Assembly: GCA_002840555.1 (NCBI GenBank)
Contig: PHBJ01000009.1
Location: 44,026-108,025 of the forward strand
DNA: 64,000 nucleotides
Direction of reading: 5' to 3'
Source: Deltaproteobacteria bacterium HGW-Deltaproteobacteria-13
GTDB lineage: Bacteria; Desulfobacterota; Syntrophia; Syntrophales; Smithellaceae
The notes under the pieces were generated by a model. That model did no database searches. It had not been told where the DNA came from and worked only from the letters and a program-made list of their open reading frames with translations. Position 1 is the first letter of the stretch, and every line of letters begins with the position of its first letter. Made by a program: the position numbers and the translations under genes. Below, one piece after another: positions 8,425-17,128 of this stretch.

Positions 8425-9822
8425 ATGGTGAATGTTATGATGCCTGATGATGTGTCAAAGATCCTTTCCCGTATGAGGCAGTACTTTAATTCCGGCCTGA
8501 CCAGGCCCGTCTCTTTCCGGATCGAGCAACTGAAGAACCTGAAAAAAACGATCCGTTCTCATGAGGATGAAATCATTCAGGCCCTGCGGATGGACATGAA
8601 AAAGCCGCCATTTGAATCCTATGCCAGTGAGATCGGTTTTCTGTATTTAGAGATCGAATATGCTATCCGTCATGTCCGGTCATGGGCGCGTCCCAAAAGA
8701 GTTTCCACTCCCGTTATCCATTTTCTATCCTCGAGTATGGTTCATCAGGAGCCGTATGGGGTTGCGCTCATCATCGGCCCCTGGAACTATCCGCTGCAGC
8801 TGGTCATTGCGCCGCTGATCGGCGCTATGGCCGCGGGAAACTGTGCTCTCATCAAACCCTCCGAGCTGGCCCCTGCCACCTCTTCGGTCATTAAGCGGAT
8901 TGCCGAAGCGCAGTTCAACCCCGATTACATCAAAGTAATCGAAGGGGGCATCGATGTAACCCAGGATCTTCTCACAGAGAAATTTGATTATATCTTCTAT
9001 ACAGGCGGGACGGCCGTCGGCCGGATCATCATGGAAGCAGCAGCGAAGCATCTTACACCGGTAACACTCGAACTGGGAGGAAAAAGTCCGTGCATCGTTG
9101 ATCAAGAGACAAATCTTCATTACACGGTCAAGAGAATTGCCTGGGGAAAATTCTTTAATGCCGGACAGACATGTATAGCGCCGGACTATTGTCTTGTACA
9201 CGCGGCCATCAAAGAGGCTTTCTTGAAAGAGATGATAAGAACCCTGCTTTCCTTTTACGGTGAAGATCCTTCCCGGAGTCCCGACTATGCAAGAATCATC
9301 AATGAGAAACACTTTCAGAGGCTGGAGCGATTATTGAATGACGGTGAAAAAGTCTTCGGCGGCCGGAGGGATCGGACAACACTTTACATGGCGCCGACGT
9401 TGATTGATCGGGTTACGCTTGAGGATAACATCATGAAGGAAGAAATATTTGGACCGCTGCTTCCTGTGATGAGCTATGACCATCTTGATGATGCGATCAC
9501 CATTGTAAACAGCCTTCCTCGTCCGCTGGCCTTATATTATTTTTCGGACAATAAGGCACACCAGCAGAAAGCCTTAAGCGAAATGACTTCGGGCGGAGGC
9601 TGTATCAATGACACCGTATCGCATATAGGAAGCCAGACCATGCCATTCGGCGGCGTCGGGAACAGCGGTATGGGGGCTTATCACGGCCGATATAGCTTTG
9701 ACACCTTTTCTCATCCCAGAGGCATTTTAAAGCGCTCTAACTTATTTGATATGGCATTGCGCTATCCTCCCTATAAAAACAATGTCAAAATATTAAAATG
9801 GCTTTTCAGAATCATTGGATAA
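8425..9822 (+). CDS. Aldehyde dehydrogenase, class 3 / fatty-aldehyde type
   Basis: 465 residues. NAD(P)-dependent oxidation of aldehydes to acids. Seen: substrate and cofactor motifs IIGPWNYPLQL and FYTGGTAVGRIIM, the catalytic Glu in VTLELGGKSPC, the nucleophilic Cys in FNAGQTCIAPDY, and EEIFGPLLPV. The length, the absence of an N-terminal extension and the basic hydrophobic C-terminus (LKWLFRIIG) match the membrane-associated class 3 group (YwdH/AlkH-like), which often oxidises medium- and long-chain aldehydes. Start ambiguous: ATGs at 8425, 8437 and 8440, with GAAGGA at 8418-8423 better spaced for the later two. Separated from the regulator upstream by 96 bases. Confidence 0.93.
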   Translation: MVNVMMPDDVSKILSRMRQYFNSGLTRPVSFRIEQLKNLKKTIRSHEDEIIQALRMDMKKPPFESYASEIGFLYLEIEYAIRHVRSWARPKRVSTPVIHFLSSSMVHQEPYGVALIIGPWNYPLQLVIAPLIGAMAAGNCALIKPSELAPATSSVIKRIAEAQFNPDYIKVIEGGIDVTQDLLTEKFDYIFYTGGTAVGRIIMEAAAKHLTPVTLELGGKSPCIVDQETNLHYTVKRIAWGKFFNAGQTCIAPDYCLVHAAIKEAFLKEMIRTLLSFYGEDPSRSPDYARIINEKHFQRLERLLNDGEKVFGGRRDRTTLYMAPTLIDRVTLEDNIMKEEIFGPLLPVMSYDHLDDAITIVNSLPRPLALYYFSDNKAHQQKALSEMTSGGGCINDTVSHIGSQTMPFGGVGNSGMGAYHGRYSFDTFSHPRGILKRSNLFDMALRYPPYKNNVKILKWLFRIIG

Positions 9823-9879
9823 TTTGCGCCCCAAAAGTGTCAAAGAATAAACTATTCCCAGCGGAATCCAGGATTTCCG

Positions 9880-9921
9880 GCAAACCCTATCGCTTCCCAG
9901 GCGGTCGTCGATAGGGTTTGC
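9880..9921. terminator. Perfect 13-bp hairpin downstream of the aldehyde dehydrogenase
   Basis: GCAAACCCTATCG at 9880-9892 is exactly complementary to CGATAGGGTTTGC at 9909-9921, with a 16-base loop; short outer arms CCGG/CCGG can extend it. No T-run follows on either strand, so it may be a factor-dependent or mRNA-stabilising structure rather than a classical terminator. Confidence 0.5.
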
Positions 9922-10100
9922 ACTCGCTGCCGGATTCAATTATTTATAACATTGCGCAAAACATCCAAATCAATAAAAATACATCATTCCAATCTATTGC
10001 AGTTAATGATAATGTTTTACGAATTATGGTAGGCGCGGAATTTCGGGAGCCTTTGTGGAAAAGGCTATGACCGGAATGATAAGGGAAACTGAAACCGGCT

Positions 10101-11696
10101 ATGTTCAATAAGATAAATATTAGTCCATCAAAACAGATCCTGACCGTTTATATCTTTCTGACATTGATCACCCTTGCCGTTTTGGGGCAGGTCAATCAAT
10201 TTAACTTCATCAATTTCGATGATAACGTCTATGTGACCCAGAACAGTCATGTCCAGGCAGGAATTTCGGCGGATGGCGTTCGTTGGGCGTTTGGCACCAT
10301 CCATGCCGAATTCTGGCATCCTTTGACGTGGCTGTCATTGATGTTTGATTATCAGCTCTATGGCCCGAATGCCTCAGGTTTCCATCTCACCAATCTTATT
10401 TTGCATATCCTGAGCACGCTATTATTGTTCTGGCTTTTTAACCGCATGACGGGCGCCGTCTGGCGCAGTGCTTTTGTCGCGGCGCTTTTTGCGCTTCATC
10501 CTCTTCATGTGGAATCGGTTGCCTGGATTGCCGAACGCAAAGATGTCTTAAGCGCTTTTTTCTGGATGCTGACTTTATGCCTGTATGTCTATTACACGGA
10601 AAAGCCGGTTATCAAAAGATATCTGCTTGTTGTATTTGGCTTTGCCTGCGCTTTGATGAGCAAATCCATGGTTGTTACTCTCCCTGTGATAATGATTCTT
10701 TTGGATTACTGGCCGCTGAAACGTTTTGAATCGCAGAAAAGAAAAAAGAACCCGGTGTTATGGCAGTTGAAGGAAAAAATACCTCTTCTTGTTTTATCCG
10801 CGATTTCTTCCATGATCACGATTTATGCCCAATACAATCCGGCCGCAAAAAAATTATCTTTGGGTTCCCGGTTAGCCGAGGCGTCTGTTGCTTATGCAAC
10901 TTATCTGGAAAAAACATTCTGGCCTCATGGTCTGGCGGTTTGTTATTCTTTTTGGGATCAGCTTTCCTTTTGGCGGATTTCCGGCTCTATGTTACTGATT
11001 TTAGTTATAAGCTTTGCCGTCATTATAACGGTCAAACGGCTGCCGTCTCTCTGTGTCGGATGGCTGTGGTATTTAATAACGCTTCTGCCGGTTACCGGGA
11101 TCATTAATGTAAGGGTGGAAAAACACACAATGGCTGACCGTTTTACTTATCTGCCTTTAATCGGTATAGGCATCATGCTTGCCTGGGGCATTCCGCTTTT
11201 AATGAAACATGAAGCTATACGCAAAAAGATTTTATTCCCGGCGGCAATATCCGTATTAGCCGTTCTGTCGGTTTTAACGTGGCATCAATGCGGTTACTGG
11301 AAAAACAGTGTCGATCTTTTCAGCCATACTTTACGCGTAACCAGGGATAACTACAAAGCGCATAACAATCTTGCGGCCGCTCTGGCGGAAGAAGGTAAAA
11401 CCGATGACGCGATTGACAACTACAATAAAGCTATTCAAATAAAACCTGATTATGCCGATGCTTACAATAACAGGGGCAATGTTTTCGCCACATTGGGTCA
11501 GCATCAACGCGCCATCGAGGATTATAGCGCGGCAATCCGCCTTCAATCCGATTATGTTTATGCCTATTACAACAGGGGAATTGCTTATTTTCGATACGGC
11601 GAAAATAAATCCGGCTGCGGTGACGCAAAAAAAGCCTGTGAATTAGGCGATTGCAAGATATTGGAAATTGCTCAGGACAATGGATTTTGCCGTTGA
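10101..11696 (+). CDS. TMTC-like polytopic membrane protein with C-terminal TPR repeats
   Basis: 531 residues. About ten hydrophobic segments are followed by two or three tetratricopeptide repeats (about 420-520, for example AIDNYNKAIQIKPDYADAY). The N-terminal loop NFINFDDNVYVTQN and the HPLHVESVAWIAERKD block are hallmarks of the bacterial relatives of eukaryotic TMTC O-mannosyltransferases, with the Asp-Asp pair in the first luminal loop that in the GT-C fold coordinates the lipid-linked sugar donor. Such genes are common in deltaproteobacteria but their substrates are unproven. Probably a membrane glycosyltransferase; activity inferred only. Confidence 0.75.
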   Translation: MFNKINISPSKQILTVYIFLTLITLAVLGQVNQFNFINFDDNVYVTQNSHVQAGISADGVRWAFGTIHAEFWHPLTWLSLMFDYQLYGPNASGFHLTNLILHILSTLLLFWLFNRMTGAVWRSAFVAALFALHPLHVESVAWIAERKDVLSAFFWMLTLCLYVYYTEKPVIKRYLLVVFGFACALMSKSMVVTLPVIMILLDYWPLKRFESQKRKKNPVLWQLKEKIPLLVLSAISSMITIYAQYNPAAKKLSLGSRLAEASVAYATYLEKTFWPHGLAVCYSFWDQLSFWRISGSMLLILVISFAVIITVKRLPSLCVGWLWYLITLLPVTGIINVRVEKHTMADRFTYLPLIGIGIMLAWGIPLLMKHEAIRKKILFPAAISVLAVLSVLTWHQCGYWKNSVDLFSHTLRVTRDNYKAHNNLAAALAEEGKTDDAIDNYNKAIQIKPDYADAYNNRGNVFATLGQHQRAIEDYSAAIRLQSDYVYAYYNRGIAYFRYGENKSGCGDAKKACELGDCKILEIAQDNGFCR

Positions 11697-12004
11697 TTGT
11701 TAAAAACGTCCATGCGGATTTTTTTTCATATCCTTTATGAAAGTCTCAGGCCGGCTAAAATGACGTTTTATTCGTCATGATGGCAAATGCGCTGATCATA
11801 TTTCAAAATGACGCCAAATTCTTGAGCTTGCTTATTGGCGGAAAATGAACTAAGTTATCAAAGAACGTCAATTATTAACTCTCATACTTAAACAATCACG
11901 TGATTTATAAGATTTTATTTTAAAAAGCGTTTCGGGGAGAAGATGTTTAGCTTCAGCATTGGCTGGTCACGTACGTTTCCGATTAAAAAAGAACAGGATA
12001 AATA
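11697..12004. other. 308-base intergenic leader before the helicase gene
   Basis: No gene. It holds a small hairpin (ATGACG 11760-11765 / CGTCAT 11773-11778) and a perfect palindrome ATCACGTGAT at 11895-11904. The long spacer upstream of a CsdA-type helicase would fit a long 5' untranslated leader as in cold-shock genes, but nothing here proves it. Confidence 0.35.
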
Positions 12005-13738
12005 ATGAAGAACAAAGAAATGACATTTAAAGAATTAGAAATAGACAACAGAATTCTAAAGGCGATTACGGAACTGGGTTTCGAAAGACCGATGCCGGTT
12101 CAGCAGGAGGTCATTCCTTTTTTGCTGGGCGATACGAGAGACCTGGTCGCTCTGGCCCATACGGGAACGGGGAAAACCGCCGCCTTCGGCATACCGGTCA
12201 TTCAACAGATTGATTCGGCCTCCCTGCAGACCCAGGCACTCGTCCTGGCTCCAACCCGCGAGCTTTGCATGCAGATAACGGAAGATTTAAACCGCTATGC
12301 CAAATACATTGATCATTTGAATATCGTCGCAATCTATGGCGGCGCCAATATTATGGTCCAGATCAAGCAGGTGGGAAAAGGGGCGCAGATTGTCGTAGCG
12401 ACACCCGGCAGAATGCTGGATATGTTGAAAAGAAAAAAAGTTAACGTGTCCGCCATCCGATGGCTCGTGCTGGACGAAGCGGATGAAATGCTGAACATGG
12501 GATTCAAGGAGGAACTGAACGAGGTGCTGGCCGGTACGCCGGAGGATAAAAGAGTGCTGTTATTTTCCGCCACAATGCCCCGGGAAATTGAAAATATAGC
12601 CAGAAGCTACATGAAGACCCCGCGGGAGATTACCGTCGGTTCCAGGGATACCACGGCGGAAAATGTTCACCATCAGTATTACGTGGTGCATGCCAAAGAC
12701 AGATATATAGCGCTCAAGAGGATTGCCGATTATTATCCGGATATCTACGCGATCATTTTTTGCCGCACAAAAATAGAAACTCAGGAAGTCGCCGATAAGC
12801 TTATTAAAGACGGTTATAATGCGGACGCCCTGCATGGCGATCTTTCGCAGGCGCAAAGAGACAGCGTCATGAACCGCTTCCGGAGTAAGAATTTGCAGAT
12901 GCTCGTGGCCACGGACGTCGCGGCCCGCGGCATTGACGTGGTCGATCTGACGCATATCATCAATTACAACCTCCCCGACGATATCGAAAACTATACCCAC
13001 CGCAGCGGGCGCACCGGCAGGGCCGGAAAATCCGGCATTTCAATTCTTATCGTTAATTTAAAAGAAGTGTATCGCGTCAGACACATTGAAAAACAGATCG
13101 GCAAGAAATTTCTGGCCGTCAGGATTCCGACAGGGCCCGAGGTCTGTGAAAAACAACTGATCCATCTGGTCGAAAAACTTAAGAACACGGAGATTCAGTA
13201 TGACCAAATCGGTCCCTTTCTGCCGGCCGCTTATGAACAGTTGAAATCGCTTAGCAAGGAGGAAATCATTCAGCGCTTCATTTCCACGGAGTTCAACCGC
13301 TTCCTGAGCTATTACCGGAAAGCTGCCGACATAAACGTGGAAATAAAAAAAGAGAGCAAAGCAGATATCCCTCATCGTTCCGGGGGAAAATCCGCAGAAG
13401 ATAAAGGTTTAGTCCGCTTATTTATAAATCTGGGGCAGATGGAGAAATTCAATTCCCAGAAGCTGAAAGCTTATCTGCAGGAGACTGTCAATATCGCCGG
13501 CTTCCATGTCTCCAATGTTGAAGTGACGCGCTGTAATTCTTACTTTGAAGTGGGCGCTCAATTTGTGGAAATTCTTATCGCCAAATTCAAAAAAGAAAAA
13601 TTTCAAAATCGGCGCGTGCAGATTGATTATGCCGGGAAACCCACGCGAAACAATTATAAGGAAAGAGGCTATCAGGGTCGAAAAAGATCCGTCGAATCAT
13701 TTTTCTTTGATAAAAGAAATAAAAGACGCGGCCGGTAG
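12005..13738 (+). CDS. deaD: DEAD-box RNA helicase, CsdA/DeaD type
   Basis: 577 residues. ATP-dependent RNA helicase acting in ribosome assembly and mRNA decay, especially in the cold. Motifs in order: Q-motif region, AHTGTGKTAA (I), PTRELCMQI (Ia), TPGRMLDM (Ib), VLDEADEMLNMGF (II), FSATMPREI (III), IIFCRTK (IV), ATDVAARGIDV (V), YTHRSGRTGRAG (VI). After a linker comes a DbpA-like RNA-binding domain (about 465-545, LVRLFINLGQMEKFNSQKL) and a basic tail ending KRNKRRGR. The domain layout matches CsdA, though the tail is shorter than in E. coli. Confidence 0.93.
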   Translation: MKNKEMTFKELEIDNRILKAITELGFERPMPVQQEVIPFLLGDTRDLVALAHTGTGKTAAFGIPVIQQIDSASLQTQALVLAPTRELCMQITEDLNRYAKYIDHLNIVAIYGGANIMVQIKQVGKGAQIVVATPGRMLDMLKRKKVNVSAIRWLVLDEADEMLNMGFKEELNEVLAGTPEDKRVLLFSATMPREIENIARSYMKTPREITVGSRDTTAENVHHQYYVVHAKDRYIALKRIADYYPDIYAIIFCRTKIETQEVADKLIKDGYNADALHGDLSQAQRDSVMNRFRSKNLQMLVATDVAARGIDVVDLTHIINYNLPDDIENYTHRSGRTGRAGKSGISILIVNLKEVYRVRHIEKQIGKKFLAVRIPTGPEVCEKQLIHLVEKLKNTEIQYDQIGPFLPAAYEQLKSLSKEEIIQRFISTEFNRFLSYYRKAADINVEIKKESKADIPHRSGGKSAEDKGLVRLFINLGQMEKFNSQKLKAYLQETVNIAGFHVSNVEVTRCNSYFEVGAQFVEILIAKFKKEKFQNRRVQIDYAGKPTRNNYKERGYQGRKRSVESFFFDKRNKRRGR

Positions 13739-13967
13739 CCAACTGCCTGATCATTGCGAAGCGAGCCTTACGCACTGAGGTAAACTCAGGGTTTGGCAAA
13801 TCAACGATTTGTCTTGTGGAGAACTCCCGTACGGTAAAAAATATTGGCATATTTTAGAAATTATATTATAAATTAGACAAGAATAGGTCGATGGTCATAG
13901 CGTTAACAAATCAATCATTAAATATCATTTAATAATCTTTTAACTCATCGGAAGGGAGGATGAAAAA

Positions 13968-14504
13968 ATGATCGGAGAAAAAATCAGGGATGCCATGAAT
14001 GATCAGATTAAGCATGAACTTGAGTCTTTTTATATTTATTTGTCGATGGTTGCCTACTTTCACGAAGAGGGTCTTGACGGTATGGCGCACTGGATGCGCT
14101 GTCAGGCTCACGAGGAGATGATTCACGCCATGAAATTTTACGACCATATTATTGATCGTGGCGGCACCGTCAAGCTGCTGGATTTAAAACAGATCAAAAC
14201 AACATGGAAGAAACCTCTGGAAGCCTGGCAGGATGCCTATGAACATGAAAAGTTCATTACCGGCAAAATTAATAATTTAACGAAAATATCGCGTGCAGAG
14301 AACGACTATACCTCCGAGCCTCTGCTGTCCTGGTTTCTCAATGAGCAGATTGAAGAAGAAAAAAATACGGAAAAAGTCTCCCGCGAATTGAAGATGGTGG
14401 AAACATCGAAAGAAGGCATTCTGATGCTGGACAGGGAATTAGCGGCGCGTATCTTTACCGCGGGATCACCGCTTGATCCGGTCGCCTACAATGTTGCTCC
14501 CTGA
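13968..14504 (+). CDS. ftnA: Non-haem ferritin
   Basis: 178 residues, four-helix iron-storage protein that oxidises Fe(II) at a di-iron centre and stores it as mineral inside a 24-mer. The helix A ligand is in IKHELESFYIYLSM, helix B has QAHEEMIHAMKFYDHI with the Glu-xx-His pair, and later ligands are in LNEQIEEEKNTEKV. Length fits bacterial FtnA (about 165-180). Good ribosome binding site GGGAGGATG just upstream. Standalone gene; in an anaerobe a role in oxidative-stress protection and iron supply for many Fe-S proteins is likely. Confidence 0.95.
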   Translation: MIGEKIRDAMNDQIKHELESFYIYLSMVAYFHEEGLDGMAHWMRCQAHEEMIHAMKFYDHIIDRGGTVKLLDLKQIKTTWKKPLEAWQDAYEHEKFITGKINNLTKISRAENDYTSEPLLSWFLNEQIEEEKNTEKVSRELKMVETSKEGILMLDRELAARIFTAGSPLDPVAYNVAP

Positions 14505-14638
14505 TCCGGCGGGTCGTGATGACTTTAAATAGTTGACAGGCGGAGGGAACTCCCCTATATTTGACATGCAGGATAGTAATGTATCACCCACGGAGGGGTT
14601 TGCCTTCCTGTAAATCCAAATGAGTTATGGAGTGTAAA

Positions 14639-15253
14639 ATGAAAAAATCAAGTAAAGTCTTATCTGTAATTCTAACAACGTTAATTCTTCTCGTTGCTTT
14701 TTCGTCGGCCGGTCTTGCTGTGACCAAACAATCCGTGCCGAGCCCGGTAAATAACATGAATGTGCTTCAACCGCCCGGAGGCAATTTTGCGATTTGCATG
14801 GATCCTGCCGTAAAAAATTTCAACATTACAAAGTCATTATCCGGCAATGTCGCGACATTCACAATGTCCGGCCAGATATGCAACAATGGACCCGGCGATT
14901 GGAATAAACCTGACAATATGCTTGAGGCAAATTTTGCCGTATACAATGGATATGCTCCACAGTTCAGCTATGCCGCGGGCGGTAATCCGAAGTTTTTCAA
15001 ACAGACCGTCGGGCCGGTTTTAAAGAAAAATCAATGCATGTCTTTTACCCAAACCTATACACGGGATAAAGTTCTTCATTGGGGGTTCAGTGAGAACAAA
15101 GCGACTGAGAGGCAAATGAAGCTGATGTTTGAATTTTATGTCCGCGATGCAAAAGGTTTGATTGGCGTGGGAGCACAGCCGAAGGCTCTTGATTGTAATT
15201 TAAATAACAATCTCTCTTCCCAAACCTTTGAAATGATGATCAGCACCCCATAA
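14639..15253 (+). CDS. Exported protein of unknown function
   Basis: 204 residues from the ATG at 14639, six bases after GGAG; a further ATG at 14627 is less well placed. A signal peptide is clear: basic KKSSK, a hydrophobic run, then SSAGLA before VTKQ. The mature part holds four Cys (in AICMDPA, QICNNGPG, NQCMSF and ALDCNLN), allowing two disulfides, and reads as an all-beta domain with frequent aromatic residues. No family recognised. It ends at a strong terminator and stands alone. A TTGACA about 80 bases upstream could be its -35. Confidence 0.6.
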   Translation: MKKSSKVLSVILTTLILLVAFSSAGLAVTKQSVPSPVNNMNVLQPPGGNFAICMDPAVKNFNITKSLSGNVATFTMSGQICNNGPGDWNKPDNMLEANFAVYNGYAPQFSYAAGGNPKFFKQTVGPVLKKNQCMSFTQTYTRDKVLHWGFSENKATERQMKLMFEFYVRDAKGLIGVGAQPKALDCNLNNNLSSQTFEMMISTP

Positions 15254-15278
15254 TCCCGGGCTTGCTAAAACTGTAAAC

Positions 15279-15317
15279 AAAGACCTCTTAAAGTAATTTA
15301 AGGGGTCTTTTATTTTT
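15279..15317. terminator. Rho-independent terminator
   Basis: AAAGACCTCTTAAA (15279-15292) pairs with TTTAAGGGGTCTTT (15297-15310) with one G-T wobble, followed by TATTTTT. It can serve the exported-protein gene on the plus strand and, with the A-run on the other side, the minus-strand gene ending at 15353. Confidence 0.85.
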
Positions 15318-15352
15318 CTCTTCTTTGCACCACGGGCTCATGACGATAATGT

Positions 15353-15916
15353 TTACAGTGTAATTTCGCAGTGATCCGAGAATCCGGCGGGCGGCACGCC
15401 CATAGCCTGCAGCAGTCTTGCCCAGTAATTGACCTGCGCGGCGGTGCCGGCCAGAATCACGATTTCCCTTTCGGTAAAATTAGCCTTCAATTTATCGATA
15501 AAGTCCGGCGGAAAAAGTAATGGCGTTTGGGAAATTAAAACGGCGTATTCCATCGCAATAATTTCCCGCACGGAAAATGTGCGCACCTCTGCAATATCAA
15601 TTTTTCTCTGCAGAGCCGAAAGCTCTTCGGGGGTGATTCCAAATTGATCGTAATCATAAGAATTCATGTCGATGCAGAAAGGACAGGCGACGGTAAAAGA
15701 CGTCCGCAGCCGGACCAGTTTGAGGATGCGTTTATCCAATGTTTTATCTTGGTGGGCGACCAGGGCTTCCATGATGCCGGAACTGATAGCTGTTTTGGGA
15801 TACCAGGCGAGCAGTTTGCCGGGCAGAAGATCGCGGCCGGTTATTTTTTTAGAAATCCAGATGCCAATCCTCAAATAAAATGGAATGGACTTTGGCGGTT
15901 CTATAAAGGCTTTCAA
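15353..15916 (-). CDS. Carboxymuconolactone decarboxylase / AhpD-like protein
   Basis: 187 residues. The core VRLRTSFTVACPFCIDMNSYD carries the CxxC pair typical of AhpD-like alkylhydroperoxidase proteins, followed by the second helical half YAVLISQTPLLFP and the VNYWARLLQ segment. These proteins reduce peroxides or act as thiol-disulfide partners; the exact substrate is not predictable. It lies 66 bases downstream of hypE and may be the last gene of that operon, though it has no known role in hydrogenase maturation. The residue two after the second Cys is Asp rather than the usual His-containing arrangement, so peroxidase activity is uncertain. Confidence 0.8.
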   Translation of the reverse strand: MKAFIEPPKSIPFYLRIGIWISKKITGRDLLPGKLLAWYPKTAISSGIMEALVAHQDKTLDKRILKLVRLRTSFTVACPFCIDMNSYDYDQFGITPEELSALQRKIDIAEVRTFSVREIIAMEYAVLISQTPLLFPPDFIDKLKANFTEREIVILAGTAAQVNYWARLLQAMGVPPAGFSDHCEITL

Positions 15917-15982
15917 CGTGACCTCCTTAATATTGAGATTGCCACACGGCGCCTTCGCGTGAATGATACCGCTGTTTTTATG

Positions 15983-16993
15983 CTAGCAGATTCTGGGCAC
16001 CAGTTCGCCTGTGGGCAGATCAACAATGCGTTCGCCGCCGATGGACGTTTTGAGCACGACTCGCCCCTGAGCGGCACGGCTTACACTGCCGATGATCGCG
16101 GCATGATGTCCATATTTATGGCCGTGCATGGCCGCAAGCACAGCTTGAGCTTCAACGGCCGGACAAAACAAAATCATTTTGCCTTCGTTGGCCAGAAAAA
16201 GCGGATCGAGTCCGAGGATTTCACAAACGCCCCGGACATTGTCCTGTACGGGAATGCTGCGCTCATTGACATCGATGCGCACTTGCGCGCTTTTGGCGAT
16301 TTCCGCCAGAATCGCGCCCAGGCCGCCGCGCGTTGCGTCCCGCATGCAATGGATGTTGGGGCTGGCTTTTAATACACCGGCGATTAGATCATTAAGCGGG
16401 GCGGAATCGGACAGAATTTCCGCGGTCAGCCCCAGATTTTCTCTGCTCTTCATGATCGCCGCTCCGTGGTCGCCGATCGTGCCGTTTAATATGACGACAT
16501 CGCCCGGTTGAATATTTTTTACAGCCAGCAAGCCCGGATATTCCACAAGGCCGATGCCGGAGGTATTGATGAAGATTCCATCGACCGCGCCGCGGGTGAC
16601 GACTTTGGTATCGCCGGTGACAATATTAACATTGGCTTCAGCGGCCGCCTTTGCCATCGTTTGAATAATGGTTTCCAATGAATCGAACGGAAAGCCTTCT
16701 TCCAGGATAAAGCCGCAGCTCAGATAGAGCGGTTTGCCGCCGCAGACGGAAAGATCGTTGACGGTTCCATGCACAGCCAGAGAGCCGATGTTGCCGCCGG
16801 GAAAGAAGACGGGGCTGACAACATACGAGTCGGTGGTGAAGCAAAGTTTCTGGTTTCCGATCGTGAGTACGGCGCTGTCTTCGAGCCTCTCCAGATAGGG
16901 ATTTTTGAAATGGGGTAGAAAATATTCGGCAATAAGTTCGTTGGATAAAAGTCCGCCGCCGCCATGTTCCAGAAGTATTTTGTCGTATTTCAT
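15983..16993 (-). CDS. hypE: Hydrogenase maturation protein HypE
   Basis: 336 residues. HypE dehydrates the thiocarbamoyl group placed on its C-terminal Cys by HypF, giving the thiocyanate that becomes the CN ligands of the [NiFe] site. The C-terminus ends PRIC, the diagnostic carbamoylated cysteine. AIR-synthase fold motifs are visible: LEHGGGGLLSNELI, TDSYVVSP, GTVNDLSVCGG, VTGDTKVV, and ATRGGLGAILAEIA. It follows hypF on the same strand, separated by a 135-base spacer holding an inverted-repeat element. Function certain from sequence and context. Confidence 0.97.
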   Translation of the reverse strand: MKYDKILLEHGGGGLLSNELIAEYFLPHFKNPYLERLEDSAVLTIGNQKLCFTTDSYVVSPVFFPGGNIGSLAVHGTVNDLSVCGGKPLYLSCGFILEEGFPFDSLETIIQTMAKAAAEANVNIVTGDTKVVTRGAVDGIFINTSGIGLVEYPGLLAVKNIQPGDVVILNGTIGDHGAAIMKSRENLGLTAEILSDSAPLNDLIAGVLKASPNIHCMRDATRGGLGAILAEIAKSAQVRIDVNERSIPVQDNVRGVCEILGLDPLFLANEGKMILFCPAVEAQAVLAAMHGHKYGHHAAIIGSVSRAAQGRVVLKTSIGGERIVDLPTGELVPRIC

Positions 16994-17025
16994 TCGAGTA
17001 ACCTTTCTTGATTTTATTCTTTTGT

Positions 17026-17112
17026 TTCCCCCTTAATAAAGGGGGATGAAAGGGGGATTTTTTTTTATGAAATCCTCCCCAACCCTTCTTTAAGAAAGGA
17101 GGGGGATGAAAT
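17026..17112. repeat. REP-like tandem inverted repeats between hypF and hypE
   Basis: Two imperfect hairpins: CCCCCTT (17028-17034) / AAGGGGG (17039-17045), then CCTCCCC near 17074-17080 facing AGGAGGGGG near 17098-17105 around a CTTCTTTAAGAAAG core. GGGGGATGAAA occurs twice (17041, 17101). It looks like an intercistronic palindromic repeat that could adjust hypE expression or mRNA stability. Confidence 0.6.
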
Positions 17113-17128
17113 ATATTTTTTTATATCC

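Noticed and set aside
8725..9312. 195-codon minus-strand frame inside the aldehyde dehydrogenase
   Set aside because: The plus-strand protein has all catalytic motifs; the antisense frame has none.
15644..16372. 242-codon plus-strand open frame opposite hypE
   Set aside because: It lies fully antisense to hypE, whose protein has complete family motifs; no ribosome binding site or known domain. GC-rich antisense shadow.
17020..17115. Possible miniature transposon between hypF and hypE
   Set aside because: No target duplication or terminal repeats with an internal core; better described as paired palindromic repeats.
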